Shown one piece after another: positions 8,464 through 17,507 of a DNA stretch of 64,000 bases. Under the pieces are notes generated by a model. The model ran no database searches, had not been told where the DNA came from, and was given only the letters and a program-made list of their open reading frames with translations. Location of the stretch: contig NZ_JAKNQJ010000003.1 in NCBI RefSeq assembly GCF_022662335.1, positions 326,726 to 390,725 on the forward strand. The letters run 5' to 3'. The DNA is from Sphingomonas sp. CROZ-RG-20F-R02-07 (GTDB lineage Bacteria; Pseudomonadota; Alphaproteobacteria; Sphingomonadales; Sphingomonadaceae). Position 1 is the first letter of the stretch. Each line of letters opens with the position of its first letter. A program made the position numbers and the translations under genes.

Positions 8464-9170
8464 AGCCGCTGGTCGCCGCCTTCGGCTTTCTGACGCGGCT
8501 GCCGATGCCGTCGGTGGGCGCCACGCGCGACGATTTCGCGCGCGCCATCCGCTGCTATCCGGTCGTGGGGCTCGCGATCGGGGTGATGGTGGCAGCGGCG
8601 GGGTGGCTCGGCGGGCGGATCGATCCGTGGACGGGGGCGCTGGCCGCGCTGGTCGCATGGGTCGCGGTGACGGGCGCGCTCCATCTCGACGGGCTGGGCG
8701 ATCTCGCCGACGGCATCGGCGCGGCGCATGGCGACCGCGCTCGGCTGCTCGCGGTGATGGCGGATTCGCATATCGGCAGCTTCGGCGTCGTCGCGATCGG
8801 GCTGCAGCTCGTCGCCAAGCTCGTGCTGCTCCACGCCATCGGCGCTGCCGGCTGGGCGCTCGTGCTGGTGCCGTTCGCGGCGCGGATCGGGCCGCTCGCC
8901 TGGGCGCGCTGGCTGCCGCCGCTCCATGCCGGGCTGGGTGCGATGGTCGCGCGGGCGGTGCGGCGGCGCGACCTGATCGGCTGGACCGCGCTGCTGGCCG
9001 CCGCCTGCACCATCGCGCCCGCGCTGATCGCGGCGCCCTTGATGATCGCGGGTGTCGGGCTGTGGCTGAAGCGGCGCATCGGCGGCGTGACCGGCGATGC
9101 GCATGGCGCCGGGATCGAACTGGTCGAAACCGGCCTGCTGCTCGCGATCGCCTCAGTCCGCACGGTCTGA
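8460..9170 (+). CDS. cobS: adenosylcobinamide-GDP ribazoletransferase (cobalamin synthase)
   Basis: This 236-residue integral membrane protein joins adenosylcobinamide-GDP to alpha-ribazole (phosphate), the final assembly step of B12. The signature [15 protein letters not shown] lies near residues 75-90 and the conserved TGDAHGA motif is close to the C-terminus, between hydrophobic helices. The FLTRLP start is typical. It ends the riboswitch-controlled unit. Its last 18 bases overlap, in antisense, the 3' end of cobQ. Confidence 0.94.
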   Translation: MKPLVAAFGFLTRLPMPSVGATRDDFARAIRCYPVVGLAIGVMVAAAGWLGGRIDPWTGALAALVAWVAVTGALHLDGLGDLADGIGAAHGDRARLLAVMADSHIGSFGVVAIGLQLVAKLVLLHAIGAAGWALVLVPFAARIGPLAWARWLPPLHAGLGAMVARAVRRRDLIGWTALLAAACTIAPALIAAPLMIAGVGLWLKRRIGGVTGDAHGAGIELVETGLLLAIASVRTV

Positions 9171-10607
9171 CAGCCGGACGATCGCGTCGATATCGACATG
9201 GCGTTCGAGCGTGTCGGCAATGGCATCGAGCGCCGCATCGATCGCGACACGGTGATCGGGGCCGCGCCCCGCCACCCCGATCCGCGCCAGCCACGCCTTG
9301 CGCTGCGCGGCATGGCCCAGCAGCCCATGGACATAGGTGCCCGCCACCAGCCCGTCCGCGCTCGACGCGCCGTCGCCGCGGCCGTCGTCGAAGCGGACGA
9401 GCGGCGCCGCGGTGCCCGGCCCGCGCGTCACCCCCATATGCATCTCGTACCCCTCGAACCGCGCGCCGAGCGCGGTGCCGGTGACGGGCTTCAGCGCCTT
9501 TGCGCCGGTCAGCAGCGTCGCAACGTCGAGCAGCCCCAGGCCCGCGACCTGCCCCGCCGGGCCCTCGATGCCATCCGGATCGGCGATCGTCCGCCCCAGC
9601 ATCTGGTATCCGCCGCACAGGCCGAGCACCGGCCGCCCCTGGCGATGATGCGCGAGGATATCGACGTCCCACCCCTGGCCACGCAGAAAGGCCAGATCCG
9701 GGATCGTCGCCTTGCTGCCCGCCAGCACGATCAGCGCGGCGGGCGGGATCGGCGTGCCCGGCGGCACCATGACCAGATCGACGTCGGCCTCCAGCTTCAG
9801 CGGATCGAGATCGTCGAAATTGGCGATCCGCGCGGTGATCGGGCAGGCCACGACGGTCCGCCCGCTGGCGGGCCCGCCACGCCGTTCGAGCACGACCGCA
9901 TCCTCGCTCGGCAACCGCGCCGCCTCGGGCAGCCAGGGCACCACGCCATGGCCGCGCCACCCGGTGCGCTCGGCGATCGCCCGGTAACCGTCGTCGAACA
10001 GCGCGGGGTCGCCGCGGAACTTGTTGACGAGGAAGCCGTGGATCATCGCGGCATCCTCGGGCGCGATCACCGCCTGTGTGCCGACGAGTGCGGCGATGAC
10101 GCCGCCGCGATCGATATCGCCGACGATCAGCACGGGCACGCCGGCGGCGCGCGCGAAGCCCATGTTCGCGATGTCGCCCGCGCGCAGGTTGATCTCCGCC
10201 GGGCTGCCCGCGCCCTCGATCACGACGATATCGGCCTCAGCGCGCAACCGGCGATAGCTGGCGAGGATCTCGGCCAGCAGTCCCTCGCGCCCCTGCCGCC
10301 AGTTCGCTGCCGCCAGTGTGCCGCGCACGACGCCGCACACCACGAGCTGCGAGGTCCGGTCGCCCTGCGGCTTCAGCAGCACCGGGTTCATGTCGACGCT
10401 GGGCGCCGCCCGCGCGGCGAAGGCCTGCGTCGCCTGCGCGCGGCCGATCTCGCCGCCGTCCGCAGTGACGGCGGCGTTGTTCGACATGTTCTGCGGCTTG
10501 AACGGTCGCACGACGAGCCCGCGATTGGCGAGCGCGCGGCACAGCCCGGCCACCAGCACCGACTTGCCGACGTCCGACCCGGTGCCCTGCAGCATCACCG
10601 CACCCAT
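9153..10607 (-). CDS. cobQ: cobyric acid synthase (glutamine-hydrolysing)
   Basis: The 484-residue enzyme amidates side chains b, d, e and g of the corrin ring using glutamine and ATP. The N-terminal dethiobiotin-synthetase-like ATPase domain has [12 protein letters not shown] and KPQNMSNN. The C-terminal class I amidotransferase domain has the nucleophile region [11 protein letters not shown] (Cys) and a histidine in the terminal GTYVHGLL segment. The start at 10607 puts GTGSDVGKS at the usual distance from the N-terminus. The start overlaps the end of cbiB by 13 bases, and the 3' end overlaps cobS on the other strand. Confidence 0.95.
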   Translation of the reverse strand: MGAVMLQGTGSDVGKSVLVAGLCRALANRGLVVRPFKPQNMSNNAAVTADGGEIGRAQATQAFAARAAPSVDMNPVLLKPQGDRTSQLVVCGVVRGTLAAANWRQGREGLLAEILASYRRLRAEADIVVIEGAGSPAEINLRAGDIANMGFARAAGVPVLIVGDIDRGGVIAALVGTQAVIAPEDAAMIHGFLVNKFRGDPALFDDGYRAIAERTGWRGHGVVPWLPEAARLPSEDAVVLERRGGPASGRTVVACPITARIANFDDLDPLKLEADVDLVMVPPGTPIPPAALIVLAGSKATIPDLAFLRGQGWDVDILAHHRQGRPVLGLCGGYQMLGRTIADPDGIEGPAGQVAGLGLLDVATLLTGAKALKPVTGTALGARFEGYEMHMGVTRGPGTAAPLVRFDDGRGDGASSADGLVAGTYVHGLLGHAAQRKAWLARIGVAGRGPDHRVAIDAALDAIADTLERHVDIDAIVRLSDRAD

Positions 10608-11533
10608 GCGAGCACCCCCGTGATCGCCCAAAGGATCAGGCAGGCGCGCGCATGGACCTGGAGCGCGCGGGTGATGTCCGCCGCGTTGGCCGTGGTGCGG
10701 CCGTCGCCGATCCAGGGCTTGATCCGGGTGACGCCGTCATAGGCGATCGGCCCGGCGAGCCGGAGACCAAGCACGCCCGCCAGCGCCGCCTCCGGCCAGC
10801 CCGCATTGGGCGAGGCGTGGCGGCGCGCGTCGCGGCGCATCGTGGCGAAGCCGCCCCCGCCCGCCACGCACAGCACCAGCCCCGCGATCCGCGCCGGCAC
10901 CCAGTTCGCGCCATCGTCGGTGCGCGCCGAGGCCCAGCCGAACGCCGCGTAGCGCGGCTCGCGGTGGCCGATCAGGCTGTCCGCGGTGTTGATCGCCTTA
11001 TACGCCCAGATCCCCGGCAACCCGAGCAGCACCAGCCAGAACAGCGGCGCGACGATGCCGTCGCAAAAGCTTTCGGCGAGGCTTTCGATCGCCGCCCGCG
11101 CGACCCCGGCGGTGTCGAGCCGCGCGGTGTCGCGCCCGACGATCCGGGCGACCGCCCGCCGGCTCGCGAACGGATCGCCCGTGGCGAGCGCATCACGCAC
11201 CGCCCGCACATGCTGGTGAAGGCTGCGCTGCGCGAGCGCCGGGGCGGCCAGCAGCGCCGTGCCGATCCACGCGTATCGGCCGAGCCACGCCGCCAGCGCC
11301 ATCTGCACGCCCCAGCCGATCGCCGCGACCGTGCCGACGAGCAGGACCAGCAGCAGCGTACCAAGTGTTCGCCGCCGGGCGGTTGAGCGCGCGGGTGCGT
11401 TCCACGCGCGCTCCGCCGCATCGATCGCGCGCGCGAAGCCGCCCACGGGATGGCCGATGCGCGCATAGAGCCAGGCGGGCCAGCCGAACGCCGCATCGAT
11501 CGCCAGCGCGAGCAGCGCATAAGGCTCAACCAC
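10595..11533 (-). CDS. cbiB: adenosylcobinamide-phosphate synthase
   Basis: The product is a 312-residue membrane protein of the CbiB/CobD family, which attaches aminopropanol (or its phosphate) to adenosylcobyric acid. It begins with [14 protein letters not shown], the usual N-terminal helix, and contains [14 protein letters not shown] and [16 protein letters not shown]. The internal [20 protein letters not shown] is strongly family-like. The GTG at 11533 is chosen as the start; it overlaps the TGA of the upstream decarboxylase gene and there is no better codon upstream. This points to translational coupling along the decarboxylase-cbiB-cobQ unit. Confidence 0.92.
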   Translation of the reverse strand: MVEPYALLALAIDAAFGWPAWLYARIGHPVGGFARAIDAAERAWNAPARSTARRRTLGTLLLVLLVGTVAAIGWGVQMALAAWLGRYAWIGTALLAAPALAQRSLHQHVRAVRDALATGDPFASRRAVARIVGRDTARLDTAGVARAAIESLAESFCDGIVAPLFWLVLLGLPGIWAYKAINTADSLIGHREPRYAAFGWASARTDDGANWVPARIAGLVLCVAGGGGFATMRRDARRHASPNAGWPEAALAGVLGLRLAGPIAYDGVTRIKPWIGDGRTTANAADITRALQVHARACLILWAITGVLAWVR

Positions 11534-12545
11534 GAAGCGCCCGATCGAGTCGCGCCAGCCCGGCGGCGTCGCCCGGCAGGCCGAAGCGGAGATGCGGCGT
11601 GTCCGCAAACGGCCGCGTCAGGATCCCCGCCCGCGCGAGCCGGTCGAACAGGGTGGGCAGGTCGCCCCGCGTGACGAGGCGGAACAGCGGGCAGGCCCCG
11701 ACCGGAACCAGCCCATGTTCGATCAGCACCGTATCGAGATCGCGCGCCATGACGGGCAGGCGCGCCCGCGTCGCCGCGATCCACCCGGCGTCGCGATAGG
11801 CGGCGGTGCCGATCGCGATCGCCTGCGCCGAGACCGGCCACGCCCCGAGCCGCGCACGCAACCGGTCGAGCATGGCGGGCGGCCCACACAGAAAGCCGAG
11901 CCGCACGCCCGCCAAGCCGAAGAACTTGCCGAACGAGCGCAGCACCAGCACCGGATCGTCGGCCGCCAGATGCGGCAGCAGCCCGATCGCGGGATCGGTG
12001 TCGGCGAACGCCTCGTCCACCACCAGCCATCCGCCCCGCGCCCCAAGTGCGCGGGCGAGTGCCAGCAGCCGATCGGGCGCGAGCAATCGGCCATCGGGGT
12101 TGTTGGGATTGGCGAGCAGGATCGTGCCACCACGCGAGGCGGTGGCGTCCAGCGCGTCGACGCCGATCGCCACGCCATCCGCCCAGATCGCGGCATGCGT
12201 GCCGTAAGCGGGCGCGACATGCGCATGGGGCGCGGGCAGATCGAGCCCGGCGAGCGCGCGCAACCCCGTCTCGCTGCCGGGCACCGCCGCAACGCGCTCT
12301 GCCGCCACTCCGAACAGGGCTGCCGCCGCGGATTCGAGCGCCGCCAGCGCGGCGGGCGACGGCAGCGCGCCGAGATCGACCGGGCCCGCTTCGCCGTCCC
12401 AGCGCAGGGGGTTGATCCCGGTCGACAGGTCGAGCCAGGGCCGGGGCGCCGCCGGGAAGCGCGCGGCCGCGATGTCGAGGCGGCCGCCATGTTCGCTCAA
12501 GCCCCGCACCCCACGCCCCTCGACACCGCTTCGATCCGCCGCCAT
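11526..12545 (-). CDS. cobD: threonine-phosphate decarboxylase (PLP-dependent)
   Basis: This fold-type I aminotransferase-like enzyme decarboxylates L-threonine phosphate to (R)-1-amino-2-propanol phosphate, the linker of the nucleotide loop. WLDLSTGINP is the classic N-terminal motif. LLANPNNPDGRLL, VVDEAFAD and the PLP-lysine region LRSFGKFFGLAGVRLG follow in order. The symbol follows Salmonella naming; the Pseudomonas name is cobC. The ATG at 12545 is given, but family alignment suggests a TTG start at 12500 in front of SEHGGRL. It is divergent from cobU and heads the minus-strand cbiB-cobQ unit. Confidence 0.9.
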   Translation of the reverse strand: MAADRSGVEGRGVRGLSEHGGRLDIAAARFPAAPRPWLDLSTGINPLRWDGEAGPVDLGALPSPAALAALESAAAALFGVAAERVAAVPGSETGLRALAGLDLPAPHAHVAPAYGTHAAIWADGVAIGVDALDATASRGGTILLANPNNPDGRLLAPDRLLALARALGARGGWLVVDEAFADTDPAIGLLPHLAADDPVLVLRSFGKFFGLAGVRLGFLCGPPAMLDRLRARLGAWPVSAQAIAIGTAAYRDAGWIAATRARLPVMARDLDTVLIEHGLVPVGACPLFRLVTRGDLPTLFDRLARAGILTRPFADTPHLRFGLPGDAAGLARLDRALRG

Positions 12546-12585
12546 CGCCAATCGCACGCGATGCGGCAAGGGCCGGGAGGAAGCG

Positions 12586-13104
12586 ATGGAGTCGTTCGGG
12601 CGAAGCCTGTTCGTGATCGGCGGTGCGCGATCGGGCAAGAGCCGCCACGCACAGCGGCTGGCGGAGGCGTGCGGCGAGCCCTGCGTCTTCATCGCCACCG
12701 CCCAGGCGTTCGACGACGAGATGACCGATCGAATCGCGCGCCACCGCGCCGATCGCGACGACCACTGGCGCACGGTGGAGGCGCCGATCGACCTGCCGGA
12801 CGCGATCGGCGAAGCGGGCGCCCGCGGCGGCGTGCTGCTGGTCGATTGCCTGACGCTCTGGGCGTCGAACCTGCTGCTGGCCGATCGGGATGCGTCCGCC
12901 GCCACCGATACGCTGCTCGCCGCGATCGCGGCCACGCCGGCGCGCATCGTCCTCGTCGCCAACGAGGTGGGGCTCGGCATCGTGCCCGACAACGCGCTCG
13001 CCCGCGCCTTTCGCGATTCGGCGGGCATCATCAATCAGCGCGTCGCCGCCGCGGTCGAGCGGGTGGACCTGATCGTGGCCGGGCTGCCGCTGCGGCTGAA
13101 ATGA
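12586..13104 (+). CDS. cobU: adenosylcobinamide kinase / adenosylcobinamide-phosphate guanylyltransferase
   Basis: The 172-residue bifunctional enzyme phosphorylates adenosylcobinamide and transfers GMP from GTP to it. The P-loop GGARSGKSRHAQ lies near residues 11-22, the kinase region contains RIARHRADRDDHWRT, and LVDCLTLWASNLL and VANEVGLGIVP are the conserved later motifs. The ATG at 12586 follows a GGGAGGA ribosome binding site. It is transcribed away from the cobD-cbiB-cobQ unit and stands outside the riboswitch-controlled operon, so its control must differ or be constitutive. It converges on the TonB-like gene with a 15-base gap. Confidence 0.95.
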   Translation: MESFGRSLFVIGGARSGKSRHAQRLAEACGEPCVFIATAQAFDDEMTDRIARHRADRDDHWRTVEAPIDLPDAIGEAGARGGVLLVDCLTLWASNLLLADRDASAATDTLLAAIAATPARIVLVANEVGLGIVPDNALARAFRDSAGIINQRVAAAVERVDLIVAGLPLRLK

Positions 13105-13119
13105 CCGCGCGGACGCGCG

Positions 13120-13914
13120 TCAGTCGCCGCCCTTTTCGGTGAAATCGATCCGGATGCGCACCCAGGCGCCGACCATCGCCTTGCCGCCCACGCGCGGCGG
13201 CCGCACGCGGAATTGCCACGCCGCCTCGCGCATCGCCCGCGCCAGCCCCGAGCCGACCGGGGATTCGCCCAGCGAGCGGCAATTCTCGACATGATAATTC
13301 TCGATCGTCCGGCACGCGATCTCGGCCCAACTGCCCATCGGCGCGCCGGAAGGCGGCATATAACCGGCGATCTCGGCATGGCTCGGCGGGCGAGGATACC
13401 AATCCGCATTGTAGAGCCGCTCGCCGCCCGGCCCGGCGCCCGGGCCATAGGTTGAGCCGCTGTCCTTGCCCTGCCCCTGCCCCGCGCCGTCGCTGTCGCC
13501 GCCCGCCAATTGCCGATCCTCGGGATGGGCCGGCAGCTTGGCGACATCGGCGGCCTGGAACAGTTCGCGCCCGCCGAGCATCGCGGGGAACGCCGATGGC
13601 GGCTGGGTGGAAGGCGGCGCGGTCGGCGGCGCGGGCGGCCGCGGCGCGCGGGGGGCAGCGCCGCCGCTCGGCTGCTTGACCTTCGCGACCCGTGGCACGC
13701 GCGGCGACGGGATCGGTGCGGCCTGGGGATCGGGCAGGAGTTGGAACGCGGCCGGGCGCGCATCGGGCTTGCGCGGGACGACCGCTGTGGGCGTGAGGTG
13801 CAGCAGCAGCAGGATGATGAGGATATGCGCCACGATCGTGAGCGCGAACGACACCGCACGCCGCCGCGCGGGCGCTCGGGTCGAATCCGGCCGAGACGAA
13901 TAGGTGGCGCGCAT
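13120..13914 (-). CDS. TonB-like proline-rich envelope protein
   Basis: The product has 264 residues. A single N-terminal hydrophobic helix (residues about 21-38, LTIVAHILIILLLLHL) would anchor it in the inner membrane. A proline-rich stretch follows (about 70-105), as in TonB and TolA spacers, and the C-terminal region ends with VGAWVRIRIDFTEKG, resembling the last strands of a TonB C-terminal domain. A CRTIENYHVENCR segment has two cysteines that could form a disulfide. It is monocistronic and not next to ExbBD genes. A role in energy transduction to an outer-membrane transporter is possible but unproven. Confidence 0.6.
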   Translation of the reverse strand: MRATYSSRPDSTRAPARRRAVSFALTIVAHILIILLLLHLTPTAVVPRKPDARPAAFQLLPDPQAAPIPSPRVPRVAKVKQPSGGAAPRAPRPPAPPTAPPSTQPPSAFPAMLGGRELFQAADVAKLPAHPEDRQLAGGDSDGAGQGQGKDSGSTYGPGAGPGGERLYNADWYPRPPSHAEIAGYMPPSGAPMGSWAEIACRTIENYHVENCRSLGESPVGSGLARAMREAAWQFRVRPPRVGGKAMVGAWVRIRIDFTEKGGD

Positions 13915-14159
13915 CGCGAGCCGCCCTAGGCGGGCCGCCCCGGTGCCGCAACGGCGATGATGCACAGCGGCACAGCCCACCGGTCGAGTCCGCCGCCCTC
14001 GAAACGACAAACAAAACGGGCGGAGAGTTGGGCGGGAGAGACAAGGACCCGCGGAGCGCCACAGCCCTGCGCAAAGCGTTGTCGTTGCGTGAAGACAACA
14101 TTGCGATTGACCTGCCCGAAAGGCCCGTTACGGACTTCGATCAAATCAAGGAGCAGGCC

Positions 14160-14657
14160 ATGAACGACGATACCCCCGATTTGAATGCACTGGAACTGGC
14201 GACGGAGTTGACGATTGCTTGGCTCGGCAATCCCAACACCCGGATCTCGGCAGACGAGGTGCCCGCGTTCCTTGGCCGGATGCACGAGACCGTTGCGGCG
14301 CTGCTTGGCACGTCCGATCAGGCGCCGGCGGAAAGCGCACCCACTGAGTATACGCCCGCCGTATCGGTGCGCAAATCCTTGGCGTCGCCTGATCACATCA
14401 TCTCGATGATCGACGGCAAGCCTTACAAGACGTTGCGTCGCCATCTCTCGACCAACGGCATGACGCCCGCCGAATATCGTGAACGCTATGGCCTGAAGCC
14501 CGACTATCCGATGGTCGCCGAAAGCTATTCGGAAAGCCGCCGCGCGATGGCCAAGAAGATCGGCCTCGGCCGCAAGCCCGGCGCGCGCAAGACCGAAGAC
14601 GCCGCACCTGCGCCCGCGCCCCGCAAGCGCAAGGTGCCCGAGACGACCGCGGAGTAA
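14160..14657 (+). CDS. MucR/Ros family transcriptional regulator
   Basis: The 165-residue protein has the MucR layout: an N-terminal helical oligomerisation region (LNALELATELTIAWLGN), a central DNA-binding domain, and a basic Ala/Pro/Lys tail. The domain reads DHIISMIDGKPYKTLRRHLS then NGMTPAEYRERYGLKPDYPM, close to the Ros/MucR core. The first zinc ligand, Cys in Ros, is Ser here; the Asp and first His remain, and the second His is lost. MucR/Ros proteins control envelope, motility and virulence genes in alphaproteobacteria. A ribosome binding site AAGGAG lies just upstream of 14160. The 245-base spacer before it, 13915-14159, shows no other feature I can support. Confidence 0.88.
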   Translation: MNDDTPDLNALELATELTIAWLGNPNTRISADEVPAFLGRMHETVAALLGTSDQAPAESAPTEYTPAVSVRKSLASPDHIISMIDGKPYKTLRRHLSTNGMTPAEYRERYGLKPDYPMVAESYSESRRAMAKKIGLGRKPGARKTEDAAPAPAPRKRKVPETTAE

Positions 14658-14678
14658 TCGCCCCGTCCGGCACGACAC

Positions 14679-14712
14679 AAAGCCCGCGTGCCGCGTGGTG
14701 CGCGGGCTTTTT
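14679..14712 (+). terminator. rho-independent terminator after the MucR-like gene
   Basis: The 10-bp arms AAAGCCCGCG (14679-14688) and CGCGGGCTTT (14701-14710) form a perfect stem with a 12-base loop, followed by a run of T ending at 14712. It lies 22 bases after the stop of the MucR-like gene and separates it from the convergent motB. Confidence 0.85.
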
Positions 14713-14732
14713 GATGAGGCGCGCTTCGGCCG

Positions 14733-15635
14733 CTACTGCCCGAAACTGCCCGCCCGATAGAGCAGCGTGATCGCCACGCGGCGGTTGCGCGGATCGCTCG
14801 GATCCTTCTCGATCATGGGCTCGCGGTCGGCGACGCCCTCGATCCGGTTGAAGCGCGCTTCCGGGATGCCGCTGGCGGCGAGCTGGCGGCGCGTGGCCTC
14901 GGCGCGACCGCTCGACAGCATCCAGTTGTTCATCGCGCGCGGATCGCCATAGGGCACGCTGTCGGTATGGCCGCGGATCATGATCGGATTGGTCATCGTC
15001 TTGATCGATCCCGCGATCAGCCCGATCAGCGAGGCCGCCCGCGGATCGAGCGCGGTCGTGCCGAGCGCGAACATCGAATAATCCGCATCGTCGACCAGAT
15101 CGATCCGCAGCCCGTCCTGCGTGCGCACGAAACGGATATGGTTCGCGAGTTTCGACAGCGTCGCCGAACTGCTGATCTGCTCCATCACCTGGCGGCGCAT
15201 CTGCTCGAAATTCTTGCGATCCTCGTTCGCCAGTGCGCTGCTGCTGCGCGTCAGCCCCTTGTCGGCGGTGCCGGGCTGCGGGCCGCCGCGCCCGGCATTG
15301 GGAACGACGAGTGCGGGCATCATGCCCTGCCCCGTCTTGGGCCCCAGCCGGTTCTTGTCGAGGATCGATTCACCGCCGAACAGCCCGCTGCCGCCGATGC
15401 CGAGCGCATGCGTGTCGAGCACGGTGGGCGCGAAATAGTCGGCAATGCCCTTGCGCTGTTTCTCGGTCGTGGCGCCGAGCAGCCAGAGCAGCAGGAAAAA
15501 CGCCATCATCGCGGTCACGAAATCGGCATAGGCCACCTTCCACGCGCCGCCGTGATGGCCGCCATGCCCCTCGATATAGATCTTCTTGACGATGATCTTG
15601 GGCGGAACGTTCTGCCCATGGGGCGCGCGCGCCAT
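14733..15635 (-). CDS. motB: flagellar stator protein MotB
   Basis: The 300-residue protein has the MotB plan. A cytoplasmic N-terminus is followed by one membrane helix in AYADFVTAMMAFFLLLWLLG, with the proton-carrying Asp at about residue 38. The periplasmic plug/linker comes next, and a C-terminal OmpA-like peptidoglycan-binding domain contains NPIMIRGHTDSVPYGD and ends with RNRRVAITLLYR. It anchors the stator to the cell wall and couples proton flow to rotation. It follows motA with one spacer base, so the pair is co-translated. Confidence 0.96.
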   Translation of the reverse strand: MARAPHGQNVPPKIIVKKIYIEGHGGHHGGAWKVAYADFVTAMMAFFLLLWLLGATTEKQRKGIADYFAPTVLDTHALGIGGSGLFGGESILDKNRLGPKTGQGMMPALVVPNAGRGGPQPGTADKGLTRSSSALANEDRKNFEQMRRQVMEQISSSATLSKLANHIRFVRTQDGLRIDLVDDADYSMFALGTTALDPRAASLIGLIAGSIKTMTNPIMIRGHTDSVPYGDPRAMNNWMLSSGRAEATRRQLAASGIPEARFNRIEGVADREPMIEKDPSDPRNRRVAITLLYRAGSFGQ

Positions 15636-15636
15636 C

Positions 15637-16500
15637 TCAGCGGCCCCGCAGGCCGTCGAACACCTCGGCGAAGCCGGGCTGGTTCTTGTGCGCGATCCCC
15701 GCGCGCGCCGCCTCGATCACCAGCGGCTGCGGATGGCCGTGAAGCGAGGCGATGATGATCTGCTTGACCACGTCGTAGATCGCGCCGTCGGCATCGATCA
15801 CCTGCTTCAGCCGTCCCGCGAGCGGCGAGACGATGCCGTAGGCGAGCAGCACGCCCATGAACGTGCCGACGAGCGCGGAGCCGATCATGCCGCCCAGCAC
15901 CGAAGGCGGCTTGTCGATCGAGCCCATCGTCTTCACGATCCCGAGCACCGCCGCCACGATGCCGAGCGCGGGCAGCGAATCGGCAAGGCTGGACAGCGTG
16001 GTGTGCGGCCCCTCCACCTCGTGATGGTGGCTCTTGATCGAATGATCCATCACCTCCTCGACCGCATGCACGTCGAGCGTGCCGCTCGACACCACGACGA
16101 GGCGCAGCGTGTCGGCGATCAGGTTGACGAGCGTATGGTCCTTCAGAAGCTTGGGATATTCCGAGAAAACCGCGGAGGACTGCGGATCCTCGACATGCGG
16201 CTCGACCGCGATCGGCCCCTCGGTGCGCAGCATCTTCATCAGCTTGCTGACGAGGAAGATGACGTCGAGATAATCCTGCTTCTTGTATTTCGGGCCCTTG
16301 AACACCTTGCCGAGGCCGCCGCCCATGGCCTTCAGTTCCTTGCCCGAATTGCCGATGATGAGCGCGCCCGCAGCGGCACCGCCAATGATGAGCATCTCGT
16401 GCGGGATGGCCTCCATGACGGGGCCGAGATTGCCACCGGTGATGGCAAAGCCGCCGAACACCATGGCGAGAAGAACGACGAGGCCGATAGCCGGAAACAT
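15637..16500 (-). CDS. motA: flagellar stator protein MotA
   Basis: The 287-residue protein has four membrane helices and the large cytoplasmic loop typical of MotA. The C-terminal helices contain LPALGIVAAVLGIVKTMGSI and GSALVGTFMGVLLAYGIVSP, which carry the conserved prolines and channel-lining residues. It forms the proton channel with MotB and acts on the FliG ring. The start at 16500 (MFPAIGLVV) fits the family, and a GGGGAA ribosome binding site lies upstream; an in-frame ATG eight codons earlier lacks one. The 107-base spacer to flgL holds an inverted repeat but no sigma-28 or sigma-54 match that I accept. Confidence 0.96.
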   Translation of the reverse strand: MFPAIGLVVLLAMVFGGFAITGGNLGPVMEAIPHEMLIIGGAAAGALIIGNSGKELKAMGGGLGKVFKGPKYKKQDYLDVIFLVSKLMKMLRTEGPIAVEPHVEDPQSSAVFSEYPKLLKDHTLVNLIADTLRLVVVSSGTLDVHAVEEVMDHSIKSHHHEVEGPHTTLSSLADSLPALGIVAAVLGIVKTMGSIDKPPSVLGGMIGSALVGTFMGVLLAYGIVSPLAGRLKQVIDADGAIYDVVKQIIIASLHGHPQPLVIEAARAGIAHKNQPGFAEVFDGLRGR

Positions 16501-16555
16501 GGCGGTGACTTTCCCCGAAAGCATCGATCCGAACGGACCGTTTCGGGAACAGCGT

Positions 16556-16582
16556 TAACCGGAAATCGTAGCCATCCGGTTA
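16556..16582. repeat. inverted repeat upstream of motA
   Basis: The arms TAACCGG (16556-16562) and CCGGTTA (16576-16582) are separated by 13 bases. They sit in the spacer between flgL and motA, about 56-82 bases upstream of the motA start. A nearby hairpin TGCGCC-gtc-GGCGCA at 16588-16602, on the flgL side, has no T-run. The repeat could be an operator for motAB or a weak transcript end for flgL. Confidence 0.35.
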
Positions 16583-16607
16583 CCAGATGCGCCGTCGGCG
16601 CAGCGCC

Positions 16608-17501
16608 TTATTTGAGATAATCGAACAGCGAGAGCTGCGACAGTTTGGTGAAGCTCGCCTGTGTGGCGGACAGCACGGTCATCGTCTTCTGCAGATCGGC
16701 GATGGCGGACGTCACGTCGACATCCTCGTCCTTCGAGCGGAGCGCGGCGCGATCGGTGTTGGCATTGGTGAGCAGCGTCTGCTGGAGATCGACCCGCGCC
16801 GCGCGCGCGCCGACCGATGCGCGGACCGCCGAAATCTGGTCGTTGCCCGCATTGAGGCTGTCGAGCGCGCTTGACACCGTGCTCGAAACGTCGCCGCCGC
16901 CCTGAAGCGCCTTGGCGAGATTGGAGATCACGCTCAGCAGATCGGTGCTGCCCGTCATGAACACGCGCGATGCCGATTCATTGGCCTGCACCGACTGGCC
17001 CTGCGCGATCGGGATCGCGCTGACATCGGTGGTCGCATAGGAAAAGCTGCCGTCGCTGTTCGCGGTCACCGCGGGCGTGCCGCTGGCGGTGCCGAACAGC
17101 GGCTGGCCGCGGACGTCCTTGGTGTTGGCAAGGCCGGTCAGCGAAGTGACGATCGAGCTCAGTTCGTTGCCGATGATCGAACGGGTCGAATCGCTCTGCG
17201 TGCCGTTGGCGGCCTGCGTCGTCAGCTCGATCGCGCGTTGCACCTGCGTGGCGATCGACGACAGCGTCCCGTCGGTCTGTTCCAATTGCGACGAGGCGAG
17301 CGTGATGTTGGTCTGATACACCGCGGCCGCGGCATCCTGCTGGTCGAACTGCGCGATCTGCTGCGACAGCACCGCATCGTCCGACGGGCTCTGGATCTTC
17401 TTGCCCGTCGAGATCTGCGTCTGGAGCAGCGTGGCATGATCGTTGAGCGCCGACATCCGCTTGGCCGCGGTATCGTAGAACATGCTGCTGGAGATCTGCA
17501 T
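16608..17501 (-). CDS. flgL: flagellar hook-associated protein 3
   Basis: The 297-residue protein forms the junction between hook and filament together with FlgK. The N-terminal coiled region (SSSMFYDTAAKRMSALNDHA, then QISTGKKIQSPSDDAV) and the C-terminal helix ending in TKLSQLSLFDYLK are flagellin-like, as in FlgL. It starts six bases after flgK on the minus strand, the usual flgK-flgL pair. No cleavable signal is expected because it leaves through the flagellar export channel. Confidence 0.92.
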   Translation of the reverse strand: MQISSSMFYDTAAKRMSALNDHATLLQTQISTGKKIQSPSDDAVLSQQIAQFDQQDAAAAVYQTNITLASSQLEQTDGTLSSIATQVQRAIELTTQAANGTQSDSTRSIIGNELSSIVTSLTGLANTKDVRGQPLFGTASGTPAVTANSDGSFSYATTDVSAIPIAQGQSVQANESASRVFMTGSTDLLSVISNLAKALQGGGDVSSTVSSALDSLNAGNDQISAVRASVGARAARVDLQQTLLTNANTDRAALRSKDEDVDVTSAIADLQKTMTVLSATQASFTKLSQLSLFDYLK

Positions 17502-17507
17502 CGTGCC

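Noticed and set aside
16556..16582. Sigma-28 promoter upstream of motA
   Set aside because: The best fit, TAAC-N15-TCCGGTTA, lacks the GCCG core and the TAAA element seen in the four accepted promoters.
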